Source: Bacilli bacterium (lineage in GTDB: Bacteria > Bacillota_I > Bacilli_A > ML615J-28 > CAG-698). Taken from it: a stretch of DNA of 13,486 nt. Below are positions 1 to 7,868 of this stretch, piece after piece; position 1 is the first letter of the stretch; the number at the start of each line of letters is the position of its first letter. Below the pieces are notes generated by a model. It was not told the DNA's origin and searched no databases. It was given only the letters and a program-made list of their open reading frames with translations. The translations under genes were made by a program, and so were the position numbers. The stretch covers positions 1-13,486 of the forward strand of contig JAEEJT010000006.1 of the NCBI GenBank assembly GCA_016282055.1. Reading direction: 5' to 3'.

Positions 1-2
1 AA

Positions 3-2885
3 CTATTTAATTTTTATTATATCATCATTATCAGGTATTAACCTTAAATAAACTAAAAGCATTCTAACAAGTCTTACAACAGGGCTTATAGCAAATAATA
101 ATATAATCATAAGTAACCACTCTGTAATAGAAAAATATGTAAAATCAAGTAAAATTAAACTTCTTAGATTAGGAATTGTAAACATTAAAATAATAATTAC
201 AAATACAATAGAAAATACTATTTTTCTATACCAATTAAATGGTTTACATGCTTTATAGAATACATATAACATAATTACTGTAGTAATAATAGCACTAATT
301 GTTGAAAAAACAATTTGATCTGGACTATATGCTAAAGCAAGGAATGAATAATCACCTTTAAATCTAATCATTTGTGTAAAGAATAGAATTAATTGGAATA
401 AAAGTATTGTTAATGCTCCAGGTAATATTTCTCTTACAACGTTTTTAATAAATTTACCTTTTACAATATCTCTATTAGGTTGAATAGATAAACAGAATGT
501 ACCAACACCTAATATAATAGTTTCAATTAAGAATAGGTTTCTTGGCTTAAATGGGAATCCATTATTAAATGCCCAAATAGCATCTAACTTATCTTTAGAT
601 ATAAAACCAACGATAATATACATAATTGCAATTAAGAATGCAAATAAGTTTTTACTTAAGTATAAAGATGAAGCTTTTTGAATGTTATTAATAACTCTTC
701 TACCTTCATTAACTACTTTAGGCATAGATGAAAAATTAGAATCCATTAACACTAAATGAGATACATAACGAGTAGCTTCACTTCCACTTGCCATTGCAAT
801 ACTACAATCGGCTTCTTTTAAAGCTGGAATATCGTTAACACCATCACCAGTCATAGCAACAATCTTACCATTTTCTTTTAATGTTTGAACAATAAGTTTC
901 TTTTGACTTGGACTAACTCTACCAAAAATAGTATAGTCAAATACAGCATCCTTAACTTCTTCATCAGAAAGTCCATTAAGATTAATGAATCTATCAGCAT
1001 TTTCAATACCAACTCTATCAGCAATCTTACTAACAGTTTCCGGATTATCTCCACTTATAACCTTAACCATAACACCATTTTGTTTAAAGAAACTAATAGT
1101 GTCAATAGCATCTTCTCTAATATGATCTTGAATAACAATTAAACTAACTGGTTTAACTGTTTTTGGTAACTCATCATTTTTAATACTTCCATCAATATGA
1201 CCAAGTACTAATACTCTACAACCTTGGTTAGCAAAACGAGTAACTTTACTTGCTATCTTATCATAATTATTTTTTATAACAAAATCAGGAGCACCAATAA
1301 TAAATGTACCATCATTTTCAAATGTTACAGCACTAAACTTACGCTTAGAAGAAAATGGAATAACTTCTTTTGCTTGTAAAACATTATTCTTATCAAAGTA
1401 TCTAATTAATGCTTCACTTGTCATATTTGTTTCTTTAAAAGCATACATCATAGAACCAACAATTTCTCTAATTGTATAGTCTGTATGATTATTAATTTCA
1501 ACACAATCACATACTCTCATAGTTCCATCTGTAATAGTACCAGTCTTATCAAGACATAATACATTAACTCTTGCTAACATTTCAATACAATATAGTTGTT
1601 GAACTAAAGTCTTATTACGAGCAAGTCTCATAACACCAACACCTAAAGCAACACTTGTAAGTAAATACAATCCAGCAGGAATCATAGCTAAAATAATATA
1701 AGCTATTTCACTAATATATGATTTTAATGATAAAATATTAGCTTTAATACTTTCAAAATTAAATCCTGATACAAAATTAAAATCAGGTCTACTAACCATA
1801 TATAAAATACCCATTGGAACTAATATAATAGATATAATTCTAATAACACCATTTAATGTCTTTAATAGTTCACTCTTTGGCATATTATATTTTTTAGCTT
1901 CATTACTCATTTTAGATATATAACAATCTTTACCAACTTTATCAACTCTGGCAACACATGTTCCGCTAGAAACAAAACTTCCACCCATTAAAGTAGATCC
2001 ATGAGTTTTATTAATAGCATCAGCTTCCCCTGTTAACAAAGCTTCATTAACTTCCATAACGCCATCTAAAACAATACTATCAGCACAGATTTGCTTACCA
2101 CTTGTGTACATAATAATATCATCTAAAACAACATCATTAACAGGAATCTCTAATTTTTCTCCATTTCTAATAACAATAGCAACTGGAGCACTCATTAATT
2201 TTAATTTATCAACAGTTCTTTTAGAATTAATTTCTTGAACCAAACCAATTACAATATTAGGAATAACAACTGCTAAGAATATTAATTGGTCAGCTTCTCC
2301 AACCCAAATTAATATAACAGTAATAATAAAATATAAAATATTAAAGAATGTAAAGATATTAGTTAAAACAATCTTTAAATAAGACTTACCTTGATCATTA
2401 TCATTTTTATTAGTTAAACCTTCACTAATTCTTTGATTAACTTGTTCTGTAGTTAATCCAACAGTTAAATCAGTATCTAAAAATCTTTCAACACCTTTAT
2501 ATAATTCATTACTATCAACGAATTGTTGTTTATCAAGTTCTTCACTAGATATAGTTTGACCATTATCTTTATTAGCAATTGTTTTTTTCTTTAATTCTTT
2601 TAATACACTACTAGTTTCATTATCAACAACCTCAGCAACAACATTACTTTGGTTTTGACTCTTTACTTCAATTAACTCAATATATTTACTACTTTCATTA
2701 TCTTCTTCATCATCACTAATAATATTAAGTATCTCTTCTTGAGTTAACTTAGGTCCAGCTTCAACAACTTCTTTTTCTTTTTTAACAGTTTTAGTTTCTT
2801 TTACAACCTTAGCTTCGCTATCAGAAGTTTTAGGTTTTGTTGTTTTTTTAGTTGTAGAAGTCTTCTTTTTAGTTTCTTCAGCCAT
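3..2885 (-). CDS. CtpE-like cation-transporting P-type ATPase with long charged N-terminal extension
   Basis: Predicted membrane ATPase of 960 residues that moves a cation using an aspartyl-phosphate intermediate. Seen: A-domain TGE at 285-287; phosphorylation motif DKTGT at 446-450 (Asp446); nucleotide-binding KRKFSA near 514-519; SGDNP at 611-615; hinge TGDGVND at 679-685. About ten hydrophobic segments fit the P-type fold: pairs near 173-218, 348-364 and 392-416, then six after residue 741. The stretch from about residue 142 onward resembles the mycobacterial CtpE family; CtpE has been linked to Ca2+ uptake, but the ion here is not readable from sequence. Two oddities: residues 1 to about 135 form a Lys/Thr-rich then acidic extension that usual relatives (about 780-800 residues) lack, and the M4 motif reads PAGL (403-406) where PEGL is usual. 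The ATG is supported by AAGAGG seven bases upstream. It follows the DUF697 gene by 74 nt and ends in TAG. Confidence 0.9.
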   Translation of the reverse strand: MAEETKKKTSTTKKTTKPKTSDSEAKVVKETKTVKKEKEVVEAGPKLTQEEILNIISDDEEDNESSKYIELIEVKSQNQSNVVAEVVDNETSSVLKELKKKTIANKDNGQTISSEELDKQQFVDSNELYKGVERFLDTDLTVGLTTEQVNQRISEGLTNKNDNDQGKSYLKIVLTNIFTFFNILYFIITVILIWVGEADQLIFLAVVIPNIVIGLVQEINSKRTVDKLKLMSAPVAIVIRNGEKLEIPVNDVVLDDIIMYTSGKQICADSIVLDGVMEVNEALLTGEADAINKTHGSTLMGGSFVSSGTCVARVDKVGKDCYISKMSNEAKKYNMPKSELLKTLNGVIRIISIILVPMGILYMVSRPDFNFVSGFNFESIKANILSLKSYISEIAYIILAMIPAGLYLLTSVALGVGVMRLARNKTLVQQLYCIEMLARVNVLCLDKTGTITDGTMRVCDCVEINNHTDYTIREIVGSMMYAFKETNMTSEALIRYFDKNNVLQAKEVIPFSSKRKFSAVTFENDGTFIIGAPDFVIKNNYDKIASKVTRFANQGCRVLVLGHIDGSIKNDELPKTVKPVSLIVIQDHIREDAIDTISFFKQNGVMVKVISGDNPETVSKIADRVGIENADRFINLNGLSDEEVKDAVFDYTIFGRVSPSQKKLIVQTLKENGKIVAMTGDGVNDIPALKEADCSIAMASGSEATRYVSHLVLMDSNFSSMPKVVNEGRRVINNIQKASSLYLSKNLFAFLIAIMYIIVGFISKDKLDAIWAFNNGFPFKPRNLFLIETIILGVGTFCLSIQPNRDIVKGKFIKNVVREILPGALTILLFQLILFFTQMIRFKGDYSFLALAYSPDQIVFSTISAIITTVIMLYVFYKACKPFNWYRKIVFSIVFVIIILMFTIPNLRSLILLDFTYFSITEWLLMIILLFAISPVVRLVRMLLVYLRLIPDNDDIIKIK

Positions 2886-2892
2886 ATAGGTA

Positions 2893-2898
2893 CCTCTT
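2893..2898 (-). promoter_or_regulatory. Ribosome binding site of the P-type ATPase gene
   Basis: AAGAGG on the minus strand, seven bases before the ATG at 2885. It supports the long N-terminal extension being translated rather than starting at an internal Met nearer the conserved core. Confidence 0.7.
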
Positions 2899-2923
2899 AT
2901 ACTTATAATTTTATCTCATTTAT

Positions 2924-2952
2924 ATTATATATTATTTCCTCTTAAAATAAAA
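2924..2952 (-). promoter_or_regulatory. Candidate weak promoter for the P-type ATPase gene
   Basis: Minus strand carries TATAAT at 2929-2924 with TTTTAT 17 bases upstream (2952-2947). The -35 is poor and there is no TG extension. The gap is so AT-rich that a chance TATAAT is likely. No convincing terminator separates the upstream DUF697 gene, so read-through is an equally good explanation. Confidence 0.35.
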
Positions 2953-2959
2953 TATATTT

Positions 2960-3889
2960 TTATTGAGATTCACTTTCTTCTTTCTTAACAAATAAATTAC
3001 TTATCTTACTAGGGAAAAAATTAATAACTTCTTTAACAACATTAGGTATCATTTTTAAAGATTCTTTAATTGCTTCAACTCTAATCTTTGATTTATCAAA
3101 CTCACCTTCAGTGAATAAATACTTTCTTGTAATAACTCCAATTCTAATAGTAAGTAATGCATTACTAATACCATCAACAATTGAAGCAGCAATTGGTTTA
3201 ATAAAAGGAATATTTGCTAAAGCATTTGTTGTTGATTGAGGAAAAATATCATTAAAGTTTAATCCCTCTAATCCTTCAGCAACTAAAGCTGTAGTAATAA
3301 CATTTAAACTTAATTTACCAAGTTTAGGATAACTTGGTCTAAATCCACATTTAACAACAATATCTTTTATCATCTTTACATTACAAGTAAGTACAGCATA
3401 CATATCAAATTTACCATTTTGACTAATAGCAGTTGATATCATTACGGTCTTAGCATTATTCATAATAATTCTATTTATTTCTTTTTTAATTGTTGTATTA
3501 AAAACAACACTAAGTTCATCTCTTAACTCACCACTTGTTTCACAATTAGCAAGTCTTTTCTTAGTATCTTCATCAATCTCATTATTACTTTCTAAAGTCT
3601 TAACAATCCTTTTATATGTTTTCAAGTTTCTCTCATTATCTTCATCTAAAACTGTAACAACAGAAAAACTTGGAGAAAACAAAATAATTCTAATAGGATT
3701 TAATAATAAAACATAAAACAAGATAGCACTTAATACATAAAACCCATATTCAAGATATTGACTTGTTCTTCTTAATCTTTCTCCAACCTCTAATACATCA
3801 CTAACAATCATTAGAATTGTAAAAATACAAACTCCAACGCCAACAATTTTCCATAATTTGTCTCGAAATGAATTTTTCTTTTTTTTCAT
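2960..3889 (-). CDS. DUF697 family membrane protein without a GTPase domain
   Basis: Protein of 309 residues, function unknown. A Lys-rich start is followed by a hydrophobic segment at about 13-30 and a second at about 49-71, then a charged linker (80-135) and a region at roughly 140-260 resembling the DUF697/YcjF family. This includes the pattern GISNALLTIRIG at 240-251, which matches the helical DUF697 core. In many bacteria this domain is fused to or paired with an Era- or YcjX-like GTPase; here no P-loop motif is present in the gene or its neighbours. The tail from about 263 is charged and ends in a Glu/Ser-rich stretch. ATG is preceded by GGAGT lying over the end of the DJ-1 gene, which stops only three bases upstream, so the two are co-transcribed and probably translationally coupled. 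The family assignment comes from sequence pattern only. Confidence 0.68.
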   Translation of the reverse strand: MKKKKNSFRDKLWKIVGVGVCIFTILMIVSDVLEVGERLRRTSQYLEYGFYVLSAILFYVLLLNPIRIILFSPSFSVVTVLDEDNERNLKTYKRIVKTLESNNEIDEDTKKRLANCETSGELRDELSVVFNTTIKKEINRIIMNNAKTVMISTAISQNGKFDMYAVLTCNVKMIKDIVVKCGFRPSYPKLGKLSLNVITTALVAEGLEGLNFNDIFPQSTTNALANIPFIKPIAASIVDGISNALLTIRIGVITRKYLFTEGEFDKSKIRVEAIKESLKMIPNVVKEVINFFPSKISNLFVKKEESESQ

Positions 3890-3892
3890 AAA

Positions 3893-4435
3893 TTACTCCG
3901 AAAATATTTGTTTTTTAATAATTTTATATTGTTCTTTACCTTGAATCTGTCTTATTATTTCTAATCCAAAATCAACACTATACGCCATAGATTTACCAGT
4001 AATAAAATTACTAGATACTTCTACACCTTTATTTGTATATATACCTTTGATATTTTCATTACATCCTTTAAAACAAGTATACTTCTTATTTTCAAGTAAA
4101 CCAATTTTTCCAGCAAGCATTGGTGCAGCACAAATCAAACAAATATATTTATTACTTTTATTAAAATAATTAATTATATTTGATACTTCACTATTACTAA
4201 TTAAAGAATTAAATACTGCTTTGCCACCAGGAATAAACAAAAAATCAAAACAATCTAAGTTAATATCACTATAAAGAGAATCAGTTATAAACTTATGATT
4301 AGATTGAGTAATTAATTCTTTATTATTAAAACTAACTGTTGTAACATTAATTCCACTACGCTTTAAAATATCTATTGTACAAATAGCTTCAGTATCTTCA
4401 AAACCATCCTCAAGAATTGTTAAACATCTAATCAT
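3893..4435 (-). CDS. DJ-1/PfpI (ThiJ) family protein
   Basis: Cytosolic protein of 180 residues with the DJ-1/PfpI fold. Seen: the N-terminal strand and acidic elbow GFEDTEA at 11-17, whose Glu16 aligns with DJ-1 Glu18; FIPGG at 67-71; and the nucleophile elbow ICAAP at 101-105 with Cys102 aligning to DJ-1 Cys106. The length is typical of the small DJ-1 group. Members act variously as oxidative-stress sensors, chaperones, proposed glyoxalases or deglycases; sequence alone does not choose among these. ATG has AAGGAG six bases upstream (4446-4441). It lies 16 nt after the M42 peptidase gene and 3 nt before the DUF697 gene, inside the pepV-trmB transcription unit, which suggests co-expression but no specific pathway. 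Confidence 0.85.
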   Translation of the reverse strand: MIRCLTILEDGFEDTEAICTIDILKRSGINVTTVSFNNKELITQSNHKFITDSLYSDINLDCFDFLFIPGGKAVFNSLISNSEVSNIINYFNKSNKYICLICAAPMLAGKIGLLENKKYTCFKGCNENIKGIYTNKGVEVSSNFITGKSMAYSVDFGLEIIRQIQGKEQYKIIKKQIFSE

Positions 4436-4451
4436 AATATCTCCTTATATA

Positions 4452-5495
4452 TTATTTATAAATTTTTTCTAAAGTGTTATTATCAAAATCTTCGATTAAC
4501 TTCTTACAGAACTCTAAACTAGTCTCAATATCATCAATACTTACCATAGTTTGTGGAGAATGTATATATCTTCCTGGTACTCCTACAGTTGTTGCAAGTA
4601 TACCATTATTAGCATATTGAGCTTCTCCAGCATCAGTTCCGCCCATTGATTTAAATAATTGATATTTTAAATTATTTTTACTAGCTAATTCAATAAAATA
4701 ATCTTTTAATGTTGGTTTCATAATAATACGAGGATCATAATATCTAATTAAAAATCCTTTACCTAAAGCACCATTATTACTTCCTAAATAATCTGTTGCT
4801 GGGCTTACATCAACTGTAACAAATAAATCAGGTTTAATTAAACCACTACTTACTTTACCACCACGTAATCCAACTTCTTCTTGAACAGTAAATCCTAAAT
4901 AGATATCACTTTCATGCTTTAATGATTTAATAACTTTAGTTAACTCTAAGATAACTCCACAACCAAGTCTATCATCCCAAGCTTTATTTACCATCTTTTT
5001 ATTATCGATTGTTAAATAGAAATTTTCACAAGGAGTAATAAAAGAACCAATATTAATACCTAAGTTTAATACATCTTCTTTACTATCACATCCAATATCA
5101 AATAATAAATCATCAAAAGTAATCTTATTATCTTTAGCAATATGTGGTGGAATAGAAGCTATAACTCCTTTAATTAATTCACCTTTATTAGTTTTAACAT
5201 AACAACTTGTAGCAACTAATACTTCAGGATTAATACCGCCTAATGCAATCATTTTAATAATTCCATCTTCTCTAATTTCAGAAACCATACAACCAATTTC
5301 ATCCATATGAGCACAAATCATAACCTTTGGTCCTTTTCCAGTTCCTTTGTATAAACCAAATATGCCACCAAAATTATCTTCAATAATCTCATCACTATTT
5401 TTTAAATAACTTTTAACATAATTTTTAACATCATTTTCATTTCCACTAGTACCAACTAAACTAGAAACTTCTTGAAATAATTTAATATCTATCAT
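4452..5495 (-). CDS. M42 family metallo-aminopeptidase (glutamyl aminopeptidase/YtoP-like)
   Basis: Cytosolic zinc or cobalt aminopeptidase of 347 residues, expected to trim N-terminal residues from peptides as a large oligomer. All M42 metal ligands and the catalytic base are visible: His63 (CAHMDE), Asp174 (WDDRLG), Glu206-Glu207 (QEEVG), Asp229 (TVDVS) and His312 (YIHSP), plus GGTDA at 285-289. The length is normal for the family. I chose the ATG at 5495 because AAGGTGAGG lies just upstream and because its ATG overlaps the trmB stop as ATGA. An in-frame TTG ten codons earlier (5525) would add a non-conserved leader. Coupling to trmB and the nearby pepV suggest a peptide-catabolism cluster. 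Preferred residue (Glu/Asp, Lys or other) cannot be decided. Confidence 0.92.
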   Translation of the reverse strand: MIDIKLFQEVSSLVGTSGNENDVKNYVKSYLKNSDEIIEDNFGGIFGLYKGTGKGPKVMICAHMDEIGCMVSEIREDGIIKMIALGGINPEVLVATSCYVKTNKGELIKGVIASIPPHIAKDNKITFDDLLFDIGCDSKEDVLNLGINIGSFITPCENFYLTIDNKKMVNKAWDDRLGCGVILELTKVIKSLKHESDIYLGFTVQEEVGLRGGKVSSGLIKPDLFVTVDVSPATDYLGSNNGALGKGFLIRYYDPRIIMKPTLKDYFIELASKNNLKYQLFKSMGGTDAGEAQYANNGILATTVGVPGRYIHSPQTMVSIDDIETSLEFCKKLIEDFDNNTLEKIYK

Positions 5496-6130
5496 TTTAA
5501 CCTCACCTTTATAAAATATATACAATTTCCTAATGCAACGAACTTATCTTCATATTCTGTTGTTATAATATTTTCATAACCAGAATTATGATAATCTAAA
5601 GATAATTCTAAAATCTCATAACCTAGTTTATTAAATTCCATAATAGAATATTCAAATAATTTTCTATTATCAGTTTTAAACTCTAAAACCTTAGGTTCTT
5701 TTAAAATACTTTTATATACATCAAGTACATTACTTGATGTAAGTCTTCTTTTCTCATGTCTTGATTTAGGCCATGGATCAGAGAATGTCAAAAATATTTT
5801 ATCAATCTCACCATCACAAAATACATCATTTAATTTAAAAGCATCATAATTAAGTAAATATAAATTCTTTAATCCAAGTTTTCTAGTCTCAATTGCTGCT
5901 TTATAAATAACACTTGTTGATAACTCACATCCAATATAATTAATATTAGGGTTTTTCAAAGCATTTTCTCTAATAAATTTTCCTTTACCCATACCAACTT
6001 CTAAATAAATTGGATTGGAATTATTAAATAATGTATTCCATTTACCCTTATAATTTTCAGGATTAAATACTATCACATCATTATATTCTAGTATTTTCTC
6101 TTCTACGTTTTTTACTCTTCTAAGTCTCAT
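5492..6130 (-). CDS. trmB: tRNA (guanine-N7-)-methyltransferase
   Basis: Class I SAM-dependent enzyme of 212 residues that makes m7G at position 46 of the tRNA variable loop. Seen: N-terminal MRLR and NPENYKGKW (23-31), typical of bacterial TrmB; SAM-binding EVGMGKG at 44-50; Glu69 in CELS at the end of strand 2; the family signature FSDPWPK at 116-122 followed by HEKRR (125-129); Asp154 in FKTDN; and C-terminal TEYE at 191-194. The length is typical. Its ATG shares one base with the pepV stop (TAATG), with AAGGAT 11 bases upstream inside pepV, and its TGA overlaps the next ATG (ATGA), so its translation is probably coupled on both sides. The short, family-typical end at TGA also argues that TGA is a true stop in this organism. 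Confidence 0.97.
   Translation of the reverse strand: MRLRRVKNVEEKILEYNDVIVFNPENYKGKWNTLFNNSNPIYLEVGMGKGKFIRENALKNPNINYIGCELSTSVIYKAAIETRKLGLKNLYLLNYDAFKLNDVFCDGEIDKIFLTFSDPWPKSRHEKRRLTSSNVLDVYKSILKEPKVLEFKTDNRKLFEYSIMEFNKLGYEILELSLDYHNSGYENIITTEYEDKFVALGNCIYFIKVRLK
5501..5509 (-). promoter_or_regulatory. Ribosome binding site deciding the M42 peptidase start
   Basis: AAGGTGAGG on the minus strand, within the last codons of trmB and five bases before the ATG at 5495. It favours this ATG over the upstream in-frame TTG at 5525. Confidence 0.75.
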
Positions 6131-7464
6131 TAAAAATTCTTATCCTTAGTCATTTCATATATAGCATCTGTTAGAATAACACCTGCTTTAATTAAACTTT
6201 CAATGTTAATAAACTCATTAGTTTCATGTGCCATTTCAGTATCCCATGGGAATAATACACCATAAGCAACGCCACACTTCAAATCACGAGCATATGTTCC
6301 ACCACCAATAGTAAATGGTAAAGTGAAATCATTAGTGTATTTTGTATATGATTTATATAATTTTTGAATATAATCACTCTTTGGATCAATATAATGATAT
6401 GTACTATTAGTAATTACTTTAATATCAAGACCATATTCATTTGCTTGACGTTTAAATTCACTAATAAACTTATCATAATTTAAATTCTTTGGATATCTAA
6501 AGTTTAAACCTAATCTTACATCATCATTCATTTCAATTAATCCAAGATTCATAGTTAAATCCCCCATCTCAGGATCAGTACAATCAAGTCCCATTAACTT
6601 ACATCTTGAATTCATTAATTTATCATTAATAAAATGAATTAGATTAGAATCAGTATATTCATTTAAAATACTAGCCATTTCTTTAATAGCATTTAATCCA
6701 TTATCAGGTTCCATAGCATGAGCACTCTTACCTAATACTTTAAACATACCATCTTCTAATATAACTTTTTTATTATCTTTAATTTTTTCTTTTAACTTAT
6801 CACAACAAGTAAAAGTAACACTTGGAGCAACAATATTATATCTAGCTCCACCAGAGCATTTAATACAAGAATTATTTTTACCAATAATATCCATTGATAA
6901 AATACCCTTCTCGCCATATATAATTGGGAAATCAGCATCAGGACTAATTCCATAAACTGGATTTTCTTCTACTTCAAGATATCTTTTAAGTCCTCTACTA
7001 CCTGTTTCTTCATCAGTTCCATATATTAATCTAATTCTTTTCTTAGGTTCAAATCCTAAATCTTTTAAACATTTTAAGGCATATAAACTAGCAATAGCTG
7101 GTCCTTTATCATCACTTGTTCCACGACCATACAATAATCCATCTTTCTCATAGCACTCAAAAGGATCTTTAGTCCAATCACCAATAGCAGGTACTACATC
7201 AACGTGACATAATACAGCGAAAATCTCATCACCACTACCATATTCAACGTGCCCACAAACATTTTCAATATTTTTTGTTTTAAATCCCATTTTGCTAGCT
7301 AAATCTAATACATAATCTAAAGCTTTTTTACAACCAATTCCAAATTTATAAGTTATGCCATCAACTACTTCGTTTTCAACGCATACACTATTAATACTAA
7401 CTAATTCTTTTGTATGTTTTATAATATCAGATTGATATTTACTATATAATTCTTTAAAATCCAT
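6130..7464 (-). CDS. pepV: M20 family dipeptidase PepV
   Basis: Cytosolic dinuclear zinc dipeptidase of 444 residues that hydrolyses dipeptides with broad specificity. Seen: His87 and Asp89 in CHVDVVP; Asp118 in GRGTSDDKGP as bridging ligand; the catalytic/ligand pair Glu152-Glu153 in GTDEETGSRG; Asp176 in SPDAD; His249 in KSAHAMEP in the lid domain; GGGTYARD near 388-395; and His413 in AHETNE near the C terminus. The architecture is a catalytic domain interrupted by a lid domain (about 185-370), as in lactobacillar PepV, though about 20-25 residues shorter. AAGGAG sits six bases before the ATG. It is the first gene of the unit pepV-trmB-M42-DJ-1-DUF697, with its own extended -10 promoter upstream. 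B. subtilis YtjP is a likely relative. Confidence 0.94.
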   Translation of the reverse strand: MDFKELYSKYQSDIIKHTKELVSINSVCVENEVVDGITYKFGIGCKKALDYVLDLASKMGFKTKNIENVCGHVEYGSGDEIFAVLCHVDVVPAIGDWTKDPFECYEKDGLLYGRGTSDDKGPAIASLYALKCLKDLGFEPKKRIRLIYGTDEETGSRGLKRYLEVEENPVYGISPDADFPIIYGEKGILSMDIIGKNNSCIKCSGGARYNIVAPSVTFTCCDKLKEKIKDNKKVILEDGMFKVLGKSAHAMEPDNGLNAIKEMASILNEYTDSNLIHFINDKLMNSRCKLMGLDCTDPEMGDLTMNLGLIEMNDDVRLGLNFRYPKNLNYDKFISEFKRQANEYGLDIKVITNSTYHYIDPKSDYIQKLYKSYTKYTNDFTLPFTIGGGTYARDLKCGVAYGVLFPWDTEMAHETNEFINIESLIKAGVILTDAIYEMTKDKNF

Positions 7465-7484
7465 AATAATCTCCTTATTTTTTT

Positions 7485-7513
7485 ATTATATCATAAAAAT
7501 TATTATTTATAAA
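7485..7513 (-). promoter_or_regulatory. Extended -10 promoter of the pepV operon
   Basis: Minus strand shows TTTATA (7513-7508), a 17-base spacer and TATAAT (7490-7485) preceded by TG-A, giving the extended -10 TGATATAAT. Transcription would start near 7478, leaving a leader of roughly 14 bases that just includes the AAGGAG at 7476-7471. It sits immediately downstream of the yolD terminator. Confidence 0.65.
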
Positions 7514-7514
7514 T

Positions 7515-7542
7515 AAAAAAAGTTGTATAAAATACAACTTTT
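7515..7542 (-). terminator. Rho-independent terminator of the dinB-yolD unit
   Basis: Ten-base perfect inverted repeat (arms 7533-7542 and 7518-7527, five-base loop). On the minus strand the distal arm runs into seven consecutive T. The stem core is GTTGTA/TACAAC. It lies eight bases after the yolD stop. Confidence 0.85.
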
Positions 7543-7550
7543 AATAATAA

Positions 7551-7868
7551 TCAAATTTTAGATATTATTTTTATATCATAAATATCATTAAAATATATTT
7601 TAGTATCAACAACCTCAATATATTTTAAATAAATATCTATTTTAACTAAAACCCCAATTTTTTCAATATACTCATAATTATCATAATAAATAACTTTAAC
7701 TAAATCATTCTTATTTAACTTCTTTAAAGTATAGTTGATATCTTCTTTAGCTTCATCCATAAGCTCTTTTTTATTAACTATAATTCGCTCTTCTTCACTT
7801 AATAATTCTCTAAAACCTTTTAGAGCATCAAAAGGCATAAAGATCTTCGCTCTATCACTCGTTTTCAC
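7551..7868 (-). CDS. YolD-like protein, partner of the Y-family polymerase
   Basis: Small cytosolic protein of 105 residues (from GTG) resembling YolD-like proteins found next to uvrX in Bacillus. Seen: the opening DRAKIFMPFDAL, like the family's conserved DRG-x-hydrophobic start; a charged helical middle; and a C-terminal beta-rich half carrying VIYYDNYEYIEKIGVLVKID, typical of the family's SH3-like strands. The family has been proposed as a regulator or UmuD-like helper of the polymerase; its biochemistry is unproven. The GTG at 7868 is preceded by GGAGGG ten bases upstream. An in-frame TTG at 7886 would add six residues but would place that Shine-Dalgarno inside the gene. With GTG, it overlaps the dinB end by 14 bases, so the two are co-translated. 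A terminator follows at once. Confidence 0.72.
   Translation of the reverse strand: MKTSDRAKIFMPFDALKGFRELLSEEERIIVNKKELMDEAKEDINYTLKKLNKNDLVKVIYYDNYEYIEKIGVLVKIDIYLKYIEVVDTKIYFNDIYDIKIISKI

Noticed and set aside
16..24. TGATATAAT on the minus strand near the left edge, possible promoter for a gene outside the window
   Set aside because: It is made by the last codons of the ATPase (Asp-Asp-Ile-Ile-Lys), and no matching -35 lies 17-18 bases upstream. Chance is likely, and the next gene is not visible.
885..1142. Open frame of 85 codons on the plus strand inside the ATPase gene
   Set aside because: It is antisense to the conserved phosphorylation and hinge domains, is low-complexity Asn/Ser/Ile-rich, and has no family resemblance. 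It is a shadow of the AT-rich coding strand.
2949..2960. Twelve-base AT palindrome after the DUF697 gene as a terminator
   Set aside because: It has no G-C pairs, no loop and no separate T-tract, so it would be too weak to terminate.
5492..5494. TGA codons read as Trp (Mycoplasma code), which would extend trmB and others
   Set aside because: Trp is encoded by TGG in the genes examined, and the TGA-ended proteins (TrmB, Y-family polymerase, EIIB-like) have family-typical lengths with overlapping downstream starts.
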